Assembly (NCBI RefSeq): GCF_025149915.1
Contig: NZ_CP102278.1
Span: forward strand, 2,649,501-2,713,500
Length of the DNA stretch: 64,000 nucleotides
Origin: Coprococcus eutactus
GTDB taxonomy: Bacteria > Bacillota > Clostridia > Lachnospirales > Lachnospiraceae
Direction: 5' to 3'
Below, in pieces: positions 14,965 through 24,108 of the stretch (position 1 is its first letter; each line of letters begins with the position of its first letter). The position numbers and the translations under genes are program-made. The notes beneath the pieces were generated by a model that saw only the letters and a program-made list of their open reading frames with translations, had not been told where the DNA came from and did not search any database.

Positions 14965-16326
14965 TTACTTGTTAGTTATAAATGTGTTATATATTGCCTT
15001 TATGGCTGTCTCAAAATCACTGTTCTTTACTCCGATTATGATATTCAGCTCTGATGAACCCTGGTCTATCATCTTTATGTTGATGCCTTCCTTTGCAAGT
15101 GCGCTGAACAACTTGCCTGCTGTACCACTTGCTGACTTCATTCCACGGCCTACTACAGCTATAAGTGCAAGTCCTGACTCAATCTCAACTGAATCCGGCT
15201 CTGCAAGTCTATGGATGGCAGATATAACTCTCTGCTCCTTGTGTACGAATTCATCAGCATGAACTACGATAGTCATCGTGTCAATACCTGATGGCATATG
15301 CTCAAATGAGATATCATTCTCCTCAAATGCCTGAAGCACCTTCCTTCCAAATCCTATCTCTGAATTCATCATAGCCTTTGTAATAAAGATTGTACAGAAA
15401 TCCTTCTTACCTGCAATACCTGTTACAACATAATCCTGCTTCTGGCAAGTACTCTCAACTATCCAGGTTCCTGCGTCCTCAGGCGCATTTGTGTTGCGGA
15501 TATTGATCGGGATACCACAGTGGCGTACAGGGAATATCGCATCCTCATGGAGAACTGATGCACCCATGTATGAAAGCTCACGAAGCTCTCTGTAAGTAAT
15601 ATATTTGATCGGCTTTGGATCTGGAACAATACGTGGGTCAGCTACAAGGAAGCCTGAGACATCTGTCCAGTTCTCATATACATCGGCTCTGCTTGCCTGT
15701 GCGACTATCGAGCCCGTTACATCTGAACCGCCTCTGGAAAATGTCTTTACCTTGCCATCCTTGCCAAGTCCATAGAATCCTGGAACAACCGCATGCTGTG
15801 TCTTGGCAAGCCTCTCACCAAGTACCTTCTCCGTCTTATAGCTATTGAGATTGCCCTCTGCATTGAAAAAGATAACCTCTGCAGCATCTATAAACTCAAA
15901 GCCAAGATATGCAGCCATAATCTTACCATTGAGGAACTCTCCTCTTGATGCCACATAGTCCAGTGTGCACATTGGGTCCGGATTGGTAAGATCCTCCAAC
16001 TGCTTTGTAATCTCCTCAAAATCCTTATCAAGTGAAAAATCCTTAATCTCAAGGCCTTTGATGATCTCATCATATCTGGCCTTGATCGCCTTCACTTCCT
16101 CTGTGAAATCATTCCCTGCCTTCGCTGTTTCATACACATGAAGGAGCATATCTGTTACCTTTGTATCATCTGAAAATCTCTTTCCAGGTGCAGAAGGAAC
16201 AACGTATACACGGCTCTCATCTGATTTGATGATTGCTCCAACCTTTTTAAACTGCTCTGCACTTGCCAATGAACTTCCGCCAAATTTTACTACCTTTTTC
16301 ATAATTCCGCTATTTTCCTTTGCCAT
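14965..16326 (-). CDS. lysC: Aspartate kinase
   Basis: The 453-residue protein carries the kinase motif KKVVKFGGSSLASAEQFKKV at the N-terminus, VVPSAPGKR, VVPGFYGLGKDGKVKTFSRGGSDVTG (substrate and ATP site) and SYMGASVLHEDAIFPV. Two C-terminal ACT domains include GLALIAVVGRGMKSASGTA and the closing NIKMIDQGSSELNIIIGV. It phosphorylates aspartate, the first step to lysine, threonine and methionine; ACT domains usually bind the feedback amino acid. An ATG at 16302 (MKKVVKFGG) matches the family's usual start better than the one at 16326. No lysine riboswitch is recognised upstream. Confidence 0.95.
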   Translation of the reverse strand: MAKENSGIMKKVVKFGGSSLASAEQFKKVGAIIKSDESRVYVVPSAPGKRFSDDTKVTDMLLHVYETAKAGNDFTEEVKAIKARYDEIIKGLEIKDFSLDKDFEEITKQLEDLTNPDPMCTLDYVASRGEFLNGKIMAAYLGFEFIDAAEVIFFNAEGNLNSYKTEKVLGERLAKTQHAVVPGFYGLGKDGKVKTFSRGGSDVTGSIVAQASRADVYENWTDVSGFLVADPRIVPDPKPIKYITYRELRELSYMGASVLHEDAIFPVRHCGIPINIRNTNAPEDAGTWIVESTCQKQDYVVTGIAGKKDFCTIFITKAMMNSEIGFGRKVLQAFEENDISFEHMPSGIDTMTIVVHADEFVHKEQRVISAIHRLAEPDSVEIESGLALIAVVGRGMKSASGTAGKLFSALAKEGINIKMIDQGSSELNIIIGVKNSDFETAIKAIYNTFITNK

Positions 16327-16620
16327 ATTCTTATTTGAATGTCGTTCTTCTTAAGATTCGCTGGCGAATCTTGCCGCAAGCTGCCAGTCAGCTCTGCTGA
16401 CATATATCATATCAGCGGCTCAGCAATCCTCACGGAGTGTATATCTCTGTCGAAAATAGAGTCCAGACTGAGATATAAAACATAAAAATACACATGCATT
16501 TTATACGTCTTTTTGCAATATAGCAAGAGAATTTTAGTTTTTGCTATTAAAAAAGGCAATATATACCTGATTTGTTCCTGCCGGCACCATTCTGTGCAAT
16601 ATTATCTTTTCCCAGCCAAG
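16327..16620. other. Leader/intergenic region upstream of aspartate kinase
   Basis: No gene is seen. Close to the aspartate kinase start there are two small perfect hairpins: AAGATTCGCTGGCGAATCTT at 16353-16372 and GTCAGCTCTGCTGAC at 16387-16401. They could act in the mRNA leader or be copies of a palindromic repeat. The core pattern of an L-box lysine riboswitch was looked for and not found. Confidence 0.45.
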
Positions 16621-18468
16621 CTACTTCTCCTTATCCCGATTCTCCATATAAAACACCTTTCCTTTAGCCCTGAATGGAAGTCTATTGCCATTCGGAATAA
16701 GATATGCGTGCTCACGTCTGACCTTGAGATCATCCTCTATGTATCCGTCCGTGATGATGAGTATAGGTCCAGACAGTGGGAAATCTTTTGCCCGCTCCAG
16801 TGTATCCACACCCGGCTGAAGAACTGTGCCGCCACGGCCGGTAACTTCTACGCGGCCAGCGATGTCCTCCGGAGCCATATAGCCGACGTCCGCAGCCTCC
16901 GCATCACAGAAAATTATCCGCACAAATGGCACGTCCTTTGAGACTGCATAGCTTGCAACTGCGCCAAGTGCCAGTCCGATCTGTGACGTGCTCATGGAAC
17001 CCGAGGTGTCAATGACTACGCCAAATGTTCTGCTCTCCAGTTCTTTCTCCCACAGAGCGTAGCTTGGTCTCGGAATATCAGGTGTAGAGCCCTGCCGTCT
17101 ACTTGGTCTGGCATAGGTCCTGTGCTTTTCAAGTGGTGGAAACTGCTCGTCAAACCACCTGCCAAGTTGAACCTCCCACGGAATAGGCGGCATGGAAAGA
17201 GCCCTCACCTCCTCCACCAGCCCTGCTGGAAGATAACCGCGCTTATGTATGATATGATAGTCAAGGCCCTCTCTGAGTGAATTCTTGAAGAATTCTTCCA
17301 ATGTGACCCCCTTACCCATTCCTTCAAAGTGTGGGCCATTCTGTCCAAATATATCTCCCTGGCCATATCCCCTGAAGGTTGCATGCTTCTTGAACTTTCT
17401 CATTTCATTCACGATCAGGTCATATATCGTCTCCGCCGACATGTTATGCAGGGATTCATCATACAAAAGCCCCTCATCCGGCATATCGCCGATGTGCATC
17501 TCATGAAGCCAGTCATTTATCACATAGTCACAGGCCACATTCCAGAGATAGTGATCGCGTCCCTGACACCTCTCATGATGGCAAAGTCCCGCATGAAGGT
17601 ATTCGTGCGCCAGGACAAATTTCCACTCTTCAAGAGTAAAACCACATGATGGGTTTGCATATATCTCACCATGAGCTGCATCCACTGCGGCTATATGTAT
17701 CTCGTATTTGTGGCATATATCAACATCCTCAATGATCTTAAAGGACGATGCCAGTCCACCAAGGAGGGGGTAATGTGCCAGAAACCAGCCTGCCGCCTTG
17801 GTTACCACCGTGTCCTTCTTCTTTTCGATGTCATGTCCACCCACATCACACACAGCTTTTTTGATGGAGTGGGTGATCGCCCGGGAAAATGTCTCGGCAT
17901 ATTCATTTCTCTCGCCCTTCTTGTAGCAGATCGGCGAATCCAGACCGATCATATCCCTGGCCTTCTCCGAATTAAGACCGTATGTCTGTTTCTGTACATC
18001 CCCATACTTCTCAACAAGATACTCGTATATCCTGAGCTCATCATTAAGCTTTATATCGTACTCTTCTTCCGGATCCGGAATGATAGGCTTTCCAAAGCCA
18101 ACATCCGCAAGGAACCTTGTGACATATATATCACATGCCTTATTCCATGCAAATGTGTTCACGTCCCCTGTCGGCATCCTATCCTTATCGAAATGTCCCA
18201 GTGCCAGATGCAGCAGATTGTGAGCCATCACATACGCCCATTCATCCGGGCGGAGCCTGGCTTTCGGATTCACATATATATCCCCTGTCTTTGTCACGCA
18301 TGCATAGCTGTCCTTCTCTCCCAGATGCGAAGACCTTTCAATGATCGTTCCATCAAGCAAAGAGAAAAGAGGATGCTCATTTAAAATGTCATATCCCGCA
18401 TAGATTGCCTTCACTTCGTCAGGAACACCCTTTTGCCAGGAATAAAATTTCTTTCTAAAATATGTCAT
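16621..18468 (-). CDS. VWA-like protein with duplicated metallopeptidase-like domain (DUF2201)
   Basis: The 615-residue protein holds two copies of a DUF2201_N-type zinc-peptidase-like motif. The first, VMAHNLLHLALGHFD (near residue 85), lacks the glutamate and is likely inactive. The second, VLAHEYLHAGLCHHE (near residue 285), keeps HExxH. The C-terminal third is a VWA-like domain with the MIDAS start VIDTSGSMSTS and IITDGY. It lies 26 bp downstream of a MoxR-type ATPase, the usual pairing, in which the ATPase and VWA protein act together in metal insertion or complex remodelling. The substrate is unknown. Confidence 0.88.
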   Translation of the reverse strand: MTYFRKKFYSWQKGVPDEVKAIYAGYDILNEHPLFSLLDGTIIERSSHLGEKDSYACVTKTGDIYVNPKARLRPDEWAYVMAHNLLHLALGHFDKDRMPTGDVNTFAWNKACDIYVTRFLADVGFGKPIIPDPEEEYDIKLNDELRIYEYLVEKYGDVQKQTYGLNSEKARDMIGLDSPICYKKGERNEYAETFSRAITHSIKKAVCDVGGHDIEKKKDTVVTKAAGWFLAHYPLLGGLASSFKIIEDVDICHKYEIHIAAVDAAHGEIYANPSCGFTLEEWKFVLAHEYLHAGLCHHERCQGRDHYLWNVACDYVINDWLHEMHIGDMPDEGLLYDESLHNMSAETIYDLIVNEMRKFKKHATFRGYGQGDIFGQNGPHFEGMGKGVTLEEFFKNSLREGLDYHIIHKRGYLPAGLVEEVRALSMPPIPWEVQLGRWFDEQFPPLEKHRTYARPSRRQGSTPDIPRPSYALWEKELESRTFGVVIDTSGSMSTSQIGLALGAVASYAVSKDVPFVRIIFCDAEAADVGYMAPEDIAGRVEVTGRGGTVLQPGVDTLERAKDFPLSGPILIITDGYIEDDLKVRREHAYLIPNGNRLPFRAKGKVFYMENRDKEK

Positions 18469-18494
18469 TAATATACGTACCTCTCGTAAACCAC

Positions 18495-19556
18495 CTACTT
18501 GCTGCTGACAAGACGCGGAAGATCCCTTATGATCTCCAGTGTGAACCAGTCTGGAAGAGCTGTGTCATCGTCCGACGCAACCACCATCTGCGCTATCTCA
18601 AAGTTGATATTTGACAGCTCCTTGATCATCCCCTTCGCTCTGTACACAAATGACAGCATATTCCCGGATATATCCTGTTTGCTTTTTGGCAGTTCTGTGA
18701 GAAGCTTTGCCCTGAATGACTGTGCCAGAAAATAAAGAATATCTCTGTCCTCTGGTCTGGATGGCCACTTGGCAGTATCCGCTATAATATCATCCAACAT
18801 GTGGTTATTCTTAATGCTCTTCGTATAGGCAAGAAACATTCCGGCATGGGATGGACTCAAGCAAGCATACGCAAGCATTTTGAGGACATTGCTGTCCACA
18901 TCCCGCATTCCCGCGCCATATTCTGTGAGCGCATCACTGAGCATATGCCATGATCTCGGTGTGGAAAATGGCTCCTCTGTCTTGGGTGGTTCCGAGAACA
19001 GATGATCCGGTCTCTGGATAATGTAATCAATGACCCACGGATGTATTCCGCTGCTCTGGGCCCATTTGATCCACTGCCTTGCATCGGCTTTCATCTGCAC
19101 ATGAAACATTCTGTTGATAAGAGCCGATGACATGGTTTTGACAATGGCAGAATCCTGTGCCCTGTTGCCAGCTCCCACGACGATACTTCCCTCTGGGAGA
19201 TGGTACTCGCCAATTCGTCTCTCATGTATAAGCGAGTAGAAGGCTTTCTGTACCTCCTGTGAACATGCATTAAGCTCATCAAGGAACAACACATAGGGTT
19301 CTGTTCTTGCTATCATCTTAGGTGGCAGGAACTCCGATGTCTCCCCATTGATCCTCGGAATTCCAATAATATCCTCTGGGGCCAGCTGACTTCCGAGGAG
19401 CGAGACACATGGCAAGCCCACTTCTTTTGCGAACTGCTCAACCAAAGCAGATTTTCCTATGCCCGGCGCTCCCCATATAAACACAGGCCTTATCGGCGCT
19501 ACATTTATCAATATCTCCAGCAGATCTTCCTGTGTCACTGTGATTGGCAGATTCAT
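18495..19556 (-). CDS. MoxR-like AAA+ ATPase
   Basis: The 353-residue protein has Walker A WGAPGIGKSALVEQFAKE near residue 29, Walker B YVLFLDELNACS near residue 87, and sensor regions GAGNRAQDS and LINRMFHV. It belongs to the MoxR group of AAA+ chaperone ATPases. AGGAGG sets the ATG at 19556. It is followed 26 bp later by the DUF2201/VWA gene, its probable partner. The C-terminal half is helical (lid domain). The cellular target is not evident from the window. Confidence 0.92.
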   Translation of the reverse strand: MNLPITVTQEDLLEILINVAPIRPVFIWGAPGIGKSALVEQFAKEVGLPCVSLLGSQLAPEDIIGIPRINGETSEFLPPKMIARTEPYVLFLDELNACSQEVQKAFYSLIHERRIGEYHLPEGSIVVGAGNRAQDSAIVKTMSSALINRMFHVQMKADARQWIKWAQSSGIHPWVIDYIIQRPDHLFSEPPKTEEPFSTPRSWHMLSDALTEYGAGMRDVDSNVLKMLAYACLSPSHAGMFLAYTKSIKNNHMLDDIIADTAKWPSRPEDRDILYFLAQSFRAKLLTELPKSKQDISGNMLSFVYRAKGMIKELSNINFEIAQMVVASDDDTALPDWFTLEIIRDLPRLVSSK

Positions 19557-19698
19557 ATATATCCTCCTATAATTTGCAGATCATTTTCGATAGTTACTCA
19601 TTTAGGTTTTATTATATGATCTTAGATAAAGCCTGTCATATAACCTGTAGTGTAATTTCAGCTTCCCTTTTGATCGTTCCAAGCTCTCAGCTTTTTAT

Positions 19699-20142
19699 TT
19701 ATTTTCTTATATCTTTTTCCAGCTCTTCAACCAGATCCTGTAATTCTTTTATCTTCTCCTTGATTGTTCTTAACTTTAGCTCTACATCAGGGGAAGGACC
19801 AGTCTCTTCCTGCATATCACTCTCTGCTTCTTCGTCAGCATTCAGCTCTATAAGTCCCCTCAGCGCAGTTGCCGGAGTGACGTTCAGACTCTTTGCTATG
19901 TCAAGCAATCTGGCATGTGATCCCACGCGGAACGTGAGTGTACGGGGAGATTTTGGCAAATTTGCATCTTCTTTTATTTTCTCTATTAACTTGTCCTCAT
20001 CAGATATTCCATAGCTATCAATAATCTGATTACACAGGAACGAAGCCCTGTAGTCGCTTTTTGTTGCTCCCTTATAATGCTTCTCCCTGATCTTATCGAT
20101 CTTGTCATCAAAATCTGTTGCCATCTGCATGTTTACTTTCAT
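19699..20142 (-). CDS. Small protein with C-terminal coiled coil, unknown
   Basis: The 147-residue protein is highly charged. Residues 70-100 (TLTFRVGSHARLLDIAKSL, then NVTPATALRGLIEL) look like a ribbon-helix-helix or HTH-type DNA-contact module. Residues 115-147 (VELKLRTIKEKIKELQDLV, then EELEKDIRK) form a coiled coil. AAGGAGG precedes the ATG. It is 142 bp upstream of the MoxR gene in the same direction and could regulate that pair. No family name is assigned. Confidence 0.6.
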   Translation of the reverse strand: MKVNMQMATDFDDKIDKIREKHYKGATKSDYRASFLCNQIIDSYGISDEDKLIEKIKEDANLPKSPRTLTFRVGSHARLLDIAKSLNVTPATALRGLIELNADEEAESDMQEETGPSPDVELKLRTIKEKIKELQDLVEELEKDIRK

Positions 20143-20287
20143 TATGGAACCTCCTTGTTTTTATAAGTTCAAATATTCTTTATCATATCGATTGTATTTT
20201 AAGTCATAATCATGTATACTGTCAAGCATAAATACGCTTTTTATCATTAATATTTTTAATAATATTTTTTATCCCTTGATACCAACA

Positions 20288-20323
20288 AGTGCCAGATGCA
20301 ACAAACTAGTTGCACCTGGCACT
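20288..20323. repeat. Strong palindrome, AGTGCCAG family
   Basis: AGTGCCAGATGCAAC at 20288-20302 pairs with GTTGCACCTGGCACT at 20309-20323 with one mismatch and a 6-base loop. A related palindrome with ACTGGCAC/GTGCCAGT is at 32613-32630. The shared AGTGCCAG/CTGGCACT core suggests a dispersed repeat family. It lies downstream of the lipoprotein gene's far side in an otherwise empty 280-bp gap. Confidence 0.6.
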
Positions 20324-20425
20324 GATAATAAAGCTCTATAAACTCATAATTTGTAATAAAAGTGTGATTATAATCACATTATTATATATAATAATGTGAT
20401 TCATAGGATGATGCGCCCACTTTCT

Positions 20426-21433
20426 CTACCTTGCCGCCATAAATTCCTTTACCGCATTCAACCCGCACACATCTTCTATCGTTCCGTAACTTGCAGGGAT
20501 ATAGCTTATATTAATGTTACTTATCGACCCCTTTGTATTTCCAGAGTAGGCATCACTTGTCTCGCATACATCCAACGCAACGGCATAGTCTGCGAACTGC
20601 CATCCAACACAATATTCATATGCTGTGACTTTGTCACTTCCGTATTTTTCCGGATGTCTCATCTCGTCTATGAACTCCTTTGCATCATAACTGCCACCGT
20701 ACATGGTTGAATTATCTTGGTCGCAGAACCAGCCAATATAATTTGGTGTTCCAAACTCCTCATACAGCTTGTCAAGGAGTAAATATTCACCATCCGTATC
20801 CGGGTTATCATTACATAAAGTGTTATACTCTTCTTCGGTGAGTCCGAGTGTGTCATAATATACTTTTGATGGTCCCATCATCCAGTTTCCGTCTGTCACT
20901 GCCTGCTTGATAGTCAACTCGTTTTCGCTGTCTTCATCGCCCAATACCAGATCTGGAAGGTAGAGCATATTCTCACCGGTTTTATCATAGACGATAAAAC
21001 TAAAATTGTTGCTGCTCTCCGTATATGTATCTATGAGTGATGACAAGGTATTTATGCCTTCTATGCCTACTCCATCCAGAGGATAATCCATAAGATCATC
21101 TATCTTTATCGGAAGCGTCAGCTTGTCCGCAAATAATGTTGCTCCGGTTGGGGCATCGAGAACATCCTTGTCTGTCATATCATACCTGAGCACCCCGGCT
21201 CCCATGCTGTCATCTGCAACACTGCCTGTGTCATTTGCATCCTTATCACTGTCGTCATTTACATCTGCAGCGTCCTGAGAATATCCAGTTTTTCCAGAAT
21301 CCCCTGTATTTTTATCTGCATCGGAACCGCCTCCGCAGCCTGCAAGCATTGCCGCTATGGTTATTCCCATAGCTCCACATAAAAAGCCTTTCTTCATTTT
21401 TCCTCTCACATCATTTGTCATTATTTTTTTCAT
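20426..21433 (-). CDS. Secreted lipoprotein, function unknown
   Basis: The 335-residue protein has a lysine-rich start, a hydrophobic stretch GAMGITIAAMLAG and a lipobox LAGC near residue 33, followed by an acidic Gly/Asp/Ser linker to about residue 75. The remainder is a soluble domain with no recognised family. Processing by signal peptidase II would anchor it to the outer face of the membrane. AAGGAG lies nine bases before the ATG. It is 72 bp downstream of the ECF sigma fusion gene and is likely co-transcribed with it, so it may be part of that signalling unit. Confidence 0.75.
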   Translation of the reverse strand: MKKIMTNDVRGKMKKGFLCGAMGITIAAMLAGCGGGSDADKNTGDSGKTGYSQDAADVNDDSDKDANDTGSVADDSMGAGVLRYDMTDKDVLDAPTGATLFADKLTLPIKIDDLMDYPLDGVGIEGINTLSSLIDTYTESSNNFSFIVYDKTGENMLYLPDLVLGDEDSENELTIKQAVTDGNWMMGPSKVYYDTLGLTEEEYNTLCNDNPDTDGEYLLLDKLYEEFGTPNYIGWFCDQDNSTMYGGSYDAKEFIDEMRHPEKYGSDKVTAYEYCVGWQFADYAVALDVCETSDAYSGNTKGSISNINISYIPASYGTIEDVCGLNAVKEFMAAR

Positions 21434-21505
21434 TTTCTTTAACTCCTTATTTTGAATATTATTTGAGCTTAACTATCATTATGTATTTATATTTATTCTT
21501 TTATA

Positions 21506-23437
21506 TCACTTGCTACCGGTCTTTTCCTTTACATTCTCCTGTGTGATCTTAACCATGTCGAACTGTCCACTATATATATTGGTATAGTCGTCTATAGATA
21601 TGCTTCTGTATGCCGTTTCGCCGTGTTCCGCTACATATATATCATATGTGGTAACCCCTCCATAACTCTCAGTATAATCGCACACATCTACGCTCACCGC
21701 AAATGGCTCTCCACCTTCGACTATCTCCTTATTCCCGACCGCATTGTCCTCCTTATCTAATCCCGCATCTATCATAGACGATGTTATATAGCCTGTTGTT
21801 CCCGCCATGAGACGCAGAGGAGTATCGTATGCTATGTTATCACCTTTGACCGACACACCCAGATCGTGATCCGTCTTATTTTCCACATAGAAATTCATCC
21901 ATGCGCTATAATAATTTTTATCCGCTATCTCATCATACACATTCGTCCCTAGATATGTCACTTTAACCTGATCATTGTCAGTGACGACCTGTTCGCCATC
22001 AACATGAAAATTCCTCGTATAATTGACCGACTCTGTCTCGCCTTTTCCGCTCAGATCCACGTCAACCATGACACTGTCAACTGCCCTGAACGGTCCCGCA
22101 TTTCCTGTTGTATCTTCCAGGGTGCAGAATAGTATCTTAGACGTGACCGTCGGCTTTCTTCCTAAGTCAAAAAATGTAACGCCGTCAGAATCCACAATAT
22201 AAAACTTACTTGTAGAATTTGGCTGAACTCCCCAATTAGTTGGAAGTCCCCCCTCGTATGACTCATTATTCGAAGTCAGGAGCATGATATTATAATAAAC
22301 CATGTAGTCTTTATGATTTACAACCGTATACTCAAGCGCACAATCATTTTCAGATATATCATATCTCTCTGCACTCGCTATGGTTTCATCCTCAGGACCG
22401 CAGCCAATATCGTATACCTTATCTATTGTAACCGTAAGATACTCGTTGTCGCACACAACATAATTGACTTCCCTGTAATTCTTTCCTCCACTTTCTGAAT
22501 CTTTATCCCTGTTATGGATTATGATTCCTGCCGCGCCGCCGGCTACTACGGATGCCGCCACAACACCGGCGACTATCTTTGCCTTCAGCGTCTTAAATAA
22601 GCCCTTAAGTCCAAGCTTGCCCGCAGTTTTAACCCCTGCAGACGCCACACCTGTTGCGGCTCCTCCGGCTCCTCCGGCTGCAGCACCCCCAGTCAATGTT
22701 CCCACTGCAGCTCCTCCGGTTGCTGTTCCTAACACTGTTCCAGCTGCAGCTCCAAACACGGCAGAAAATACGCTTGTAAGGAAATTCGGGATCACCAGTC
22801 CCTGTGTCTCCGCCAGAAACACCGCGGTGAGAAGTGCCGTTGTTCCAGATGAATACAGTTTTACGCCACTTGTATTCTCATACCTCTGCACACCCGCTTT
22901 TATCTTTCCTCTGGCAGCGGACAGTCTGTAGCTCACTGTACCTTCCGGACACTCCATGCATGCCGCGATCTCCGACGTGCTCATCCCGTCAAAGTAATAC
23001 ATTATTATCGTCTGGTACTGAACCGCCGACAGTTCCTCCTGCATGATATTCAGGATTATCTTACGCTTTTCCGCATTTAGCACGTAACTTTCCGGCAGAA
23101 AATTGTCATTTTCCTCCAAAAGATTAGTGGATGTGGCTTCATCCAGCTGCACAGGCATTTTCTTTCCAAGAAACTGTCTGCATTTGTTTACAGCGATGGT
23201 ATTCAGCCATGCTGTTATCCTCTCAGGATTTTCGAGCTGTTGCAAATGCGTGAGTGCCGTTATGTAGGTATCTTGCATCACATCGTACACATTCTGCTCA
23301 TTCTTCAAAAAGCTCATACAGGTGTAATAAACCTGCCGGTAAGTATTCTGATATATGACCTCAAATGCTTTCATATCTCCACTCACCACTCTGGCGACCA
23401 GCGCCCTTACGTCATACTTTCCGTATTCGTCTGTCAT
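21506..23437 (-). CDS. ECF sigma factor fused to membrane and extracytoplasmic domain
   Basis: Residues 1-190 are an ECF sigma-70 factor. Region 2 has FEVIYQNTYRQVYYTCMSFL and QDTYITALTHL; region 4 has YFDGMSTSEIAACMECPEGT with VSYRLSAARGKI. A Gly/Ala-rich stretch (about residues 225-290) leads to a membrane segment (IVAGVVAASVVAGGAAGIII, near residue 300). A 330-residue extracytoplasmic part follows, with beta-rich repeats of the type DNEYLTVTIDKVYDIG and DNDQVKVTYLGTNVYDEI. Having the sigma factor and sensor in one chain suggests release by proteolysis or local action at the membrane. The partner lipoprotein is downstream. Confidence 0.88.
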   Translation of the reverse strand: MTDEYGKYDVRALVARVVSGDMKAFEVIYQNTYRQVYYTCMSFLKNEQNVYDVMQDTYITALTHLQQLENPERITAWLNTIAVNKCRQFLGKKMPVQLDEATSTNLLEENDNFLPESYVLNAEKRKIILNIMQEELSAVQYQTIIMYYFDGMSTSEIAACMECPEGTVSYRLSAARGKIKAGVQRYENTSGVKLYSSGTTALLTAVFLAETQGLVIPNFLTSVFSAVFGAAAGTVLGTATGGAAVGTLTGGAAAGGAGGAATGVASAGVKTAGKLGLKGLFKTLKAKIVAGVVAASVVAGGAAGIIIHNRDKDSESGGKNYREVNYVVCDNEYLTVTIDKVYDIGCGPEDETIASAERYDISENDCALEYTVVNHKDYMVYYNIMLLTSNNESYEGGLPTNWGVQPNSTSKFYIVDSDGVTFFDLGRKPTVTSKILFCTLEDTTGNAGPFRAVDSVMVDVDLSGKGETESVNYTRNFHVDGEQVVTDNDQVKVTYLGTNVYDEIADKNYYSAWMNFYVENKTDHDLGVSVKGDNIAYDTPLRLMAGTTGYITSSMIDAGLDKEDNAVGNKEIVEGGEPFAVSVDVCDYTESYGGVTTYDIYVAEHGETAYRSISIDDYTNIYSGQFDMVKITQENVKEKTGSK

Positions 23438-23563
23438 ACCTTAGTTGTCCCTCCATTTTTATGATCTCCCTATATAGATTATCCCAAGACGATTTTCGTT
23501 GGATTTTTTGGAAATTTTTTGAAAATATTTTATCCGGGTTCCTAGAACAGTTTTACTTGGATT

Positions 23564-24004
23564 TTATATCCCACAAATGCAAGTGCAAATATTCTTTTTA
23601 AAACCCCGCCGTAACGCTGCACGATCGCACATATGCTCCGAACGCCTTTGATTCACTGCCTCATTTTCACAGTATATTTGGACCTTCTGTGCCTCAATCT
23701 CCTTACAGATTCCCGATATATAAGCCTGCGCCTGTTCAACTTCACCATTTTCTATACATGTAGACACATACTGCAGGTGATGACGCATATCATGGCGATA
23801 CTGTCTGGTCAATGTCTGCGACTCACGCAGACTGCCGATTTCCCTCACCGCCTGACTTAACTGCAGATCCAGATTATTCCTGATCAGCTTCATCTCATTC
23901 TGCATCTGTTCCTTTTTGGAGTTATATAAGAGAAAGGCCAGATATGCAACACAGCATACAAAAGGCATAGCATCCTTTACTTCATTGTATTTCCCTCGTC
24001 GCAA
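23564..24004 (-). pseudogene. GHKL-type sensor kinase fragment
   Basis: The frame retains one hydrophobic segment (FVCCVAYLAFLLYN) and a dimerisation region, SQTLTRQYRHDMRHHLQYVS followed by EAQAYI-like AQAYISGICKEIE and YCENEAVN. That is the core of AgrC/GHKL histidine kinases around the phospho-accepting histidine. After EAVN the homology stops: the ATPase domain is gone and the frame ends in unrelated residues. Most of the N-terminal sensor is also missing. It is a decayed kinase gene and no partner regulator remains beside it. Confidence 0.7.
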
Positions 24005-24108
24005 TCTTTGCCATAATCCCCTTTATGCCTCCTTGGCGCCAAATATTTTCCAGCACTTATTATCCACAATTCGACAACAAAGGGGATATTGCATTGATTT
24101 ATACGAAT

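Noticed and set aside
16327-16500. Possible lysine (L-box) riboswitch upstream of aspartate kinase
   Set aside because: Only two short hairpins are present; the conserved L-box core could not be found on the minus strand.
17671-18384. 237-codon open frame on the plus strand
   Set aside because: It is antisense to the well-supported VWA/DUF2201 gene, has no ribosome site and no recognisable protein.
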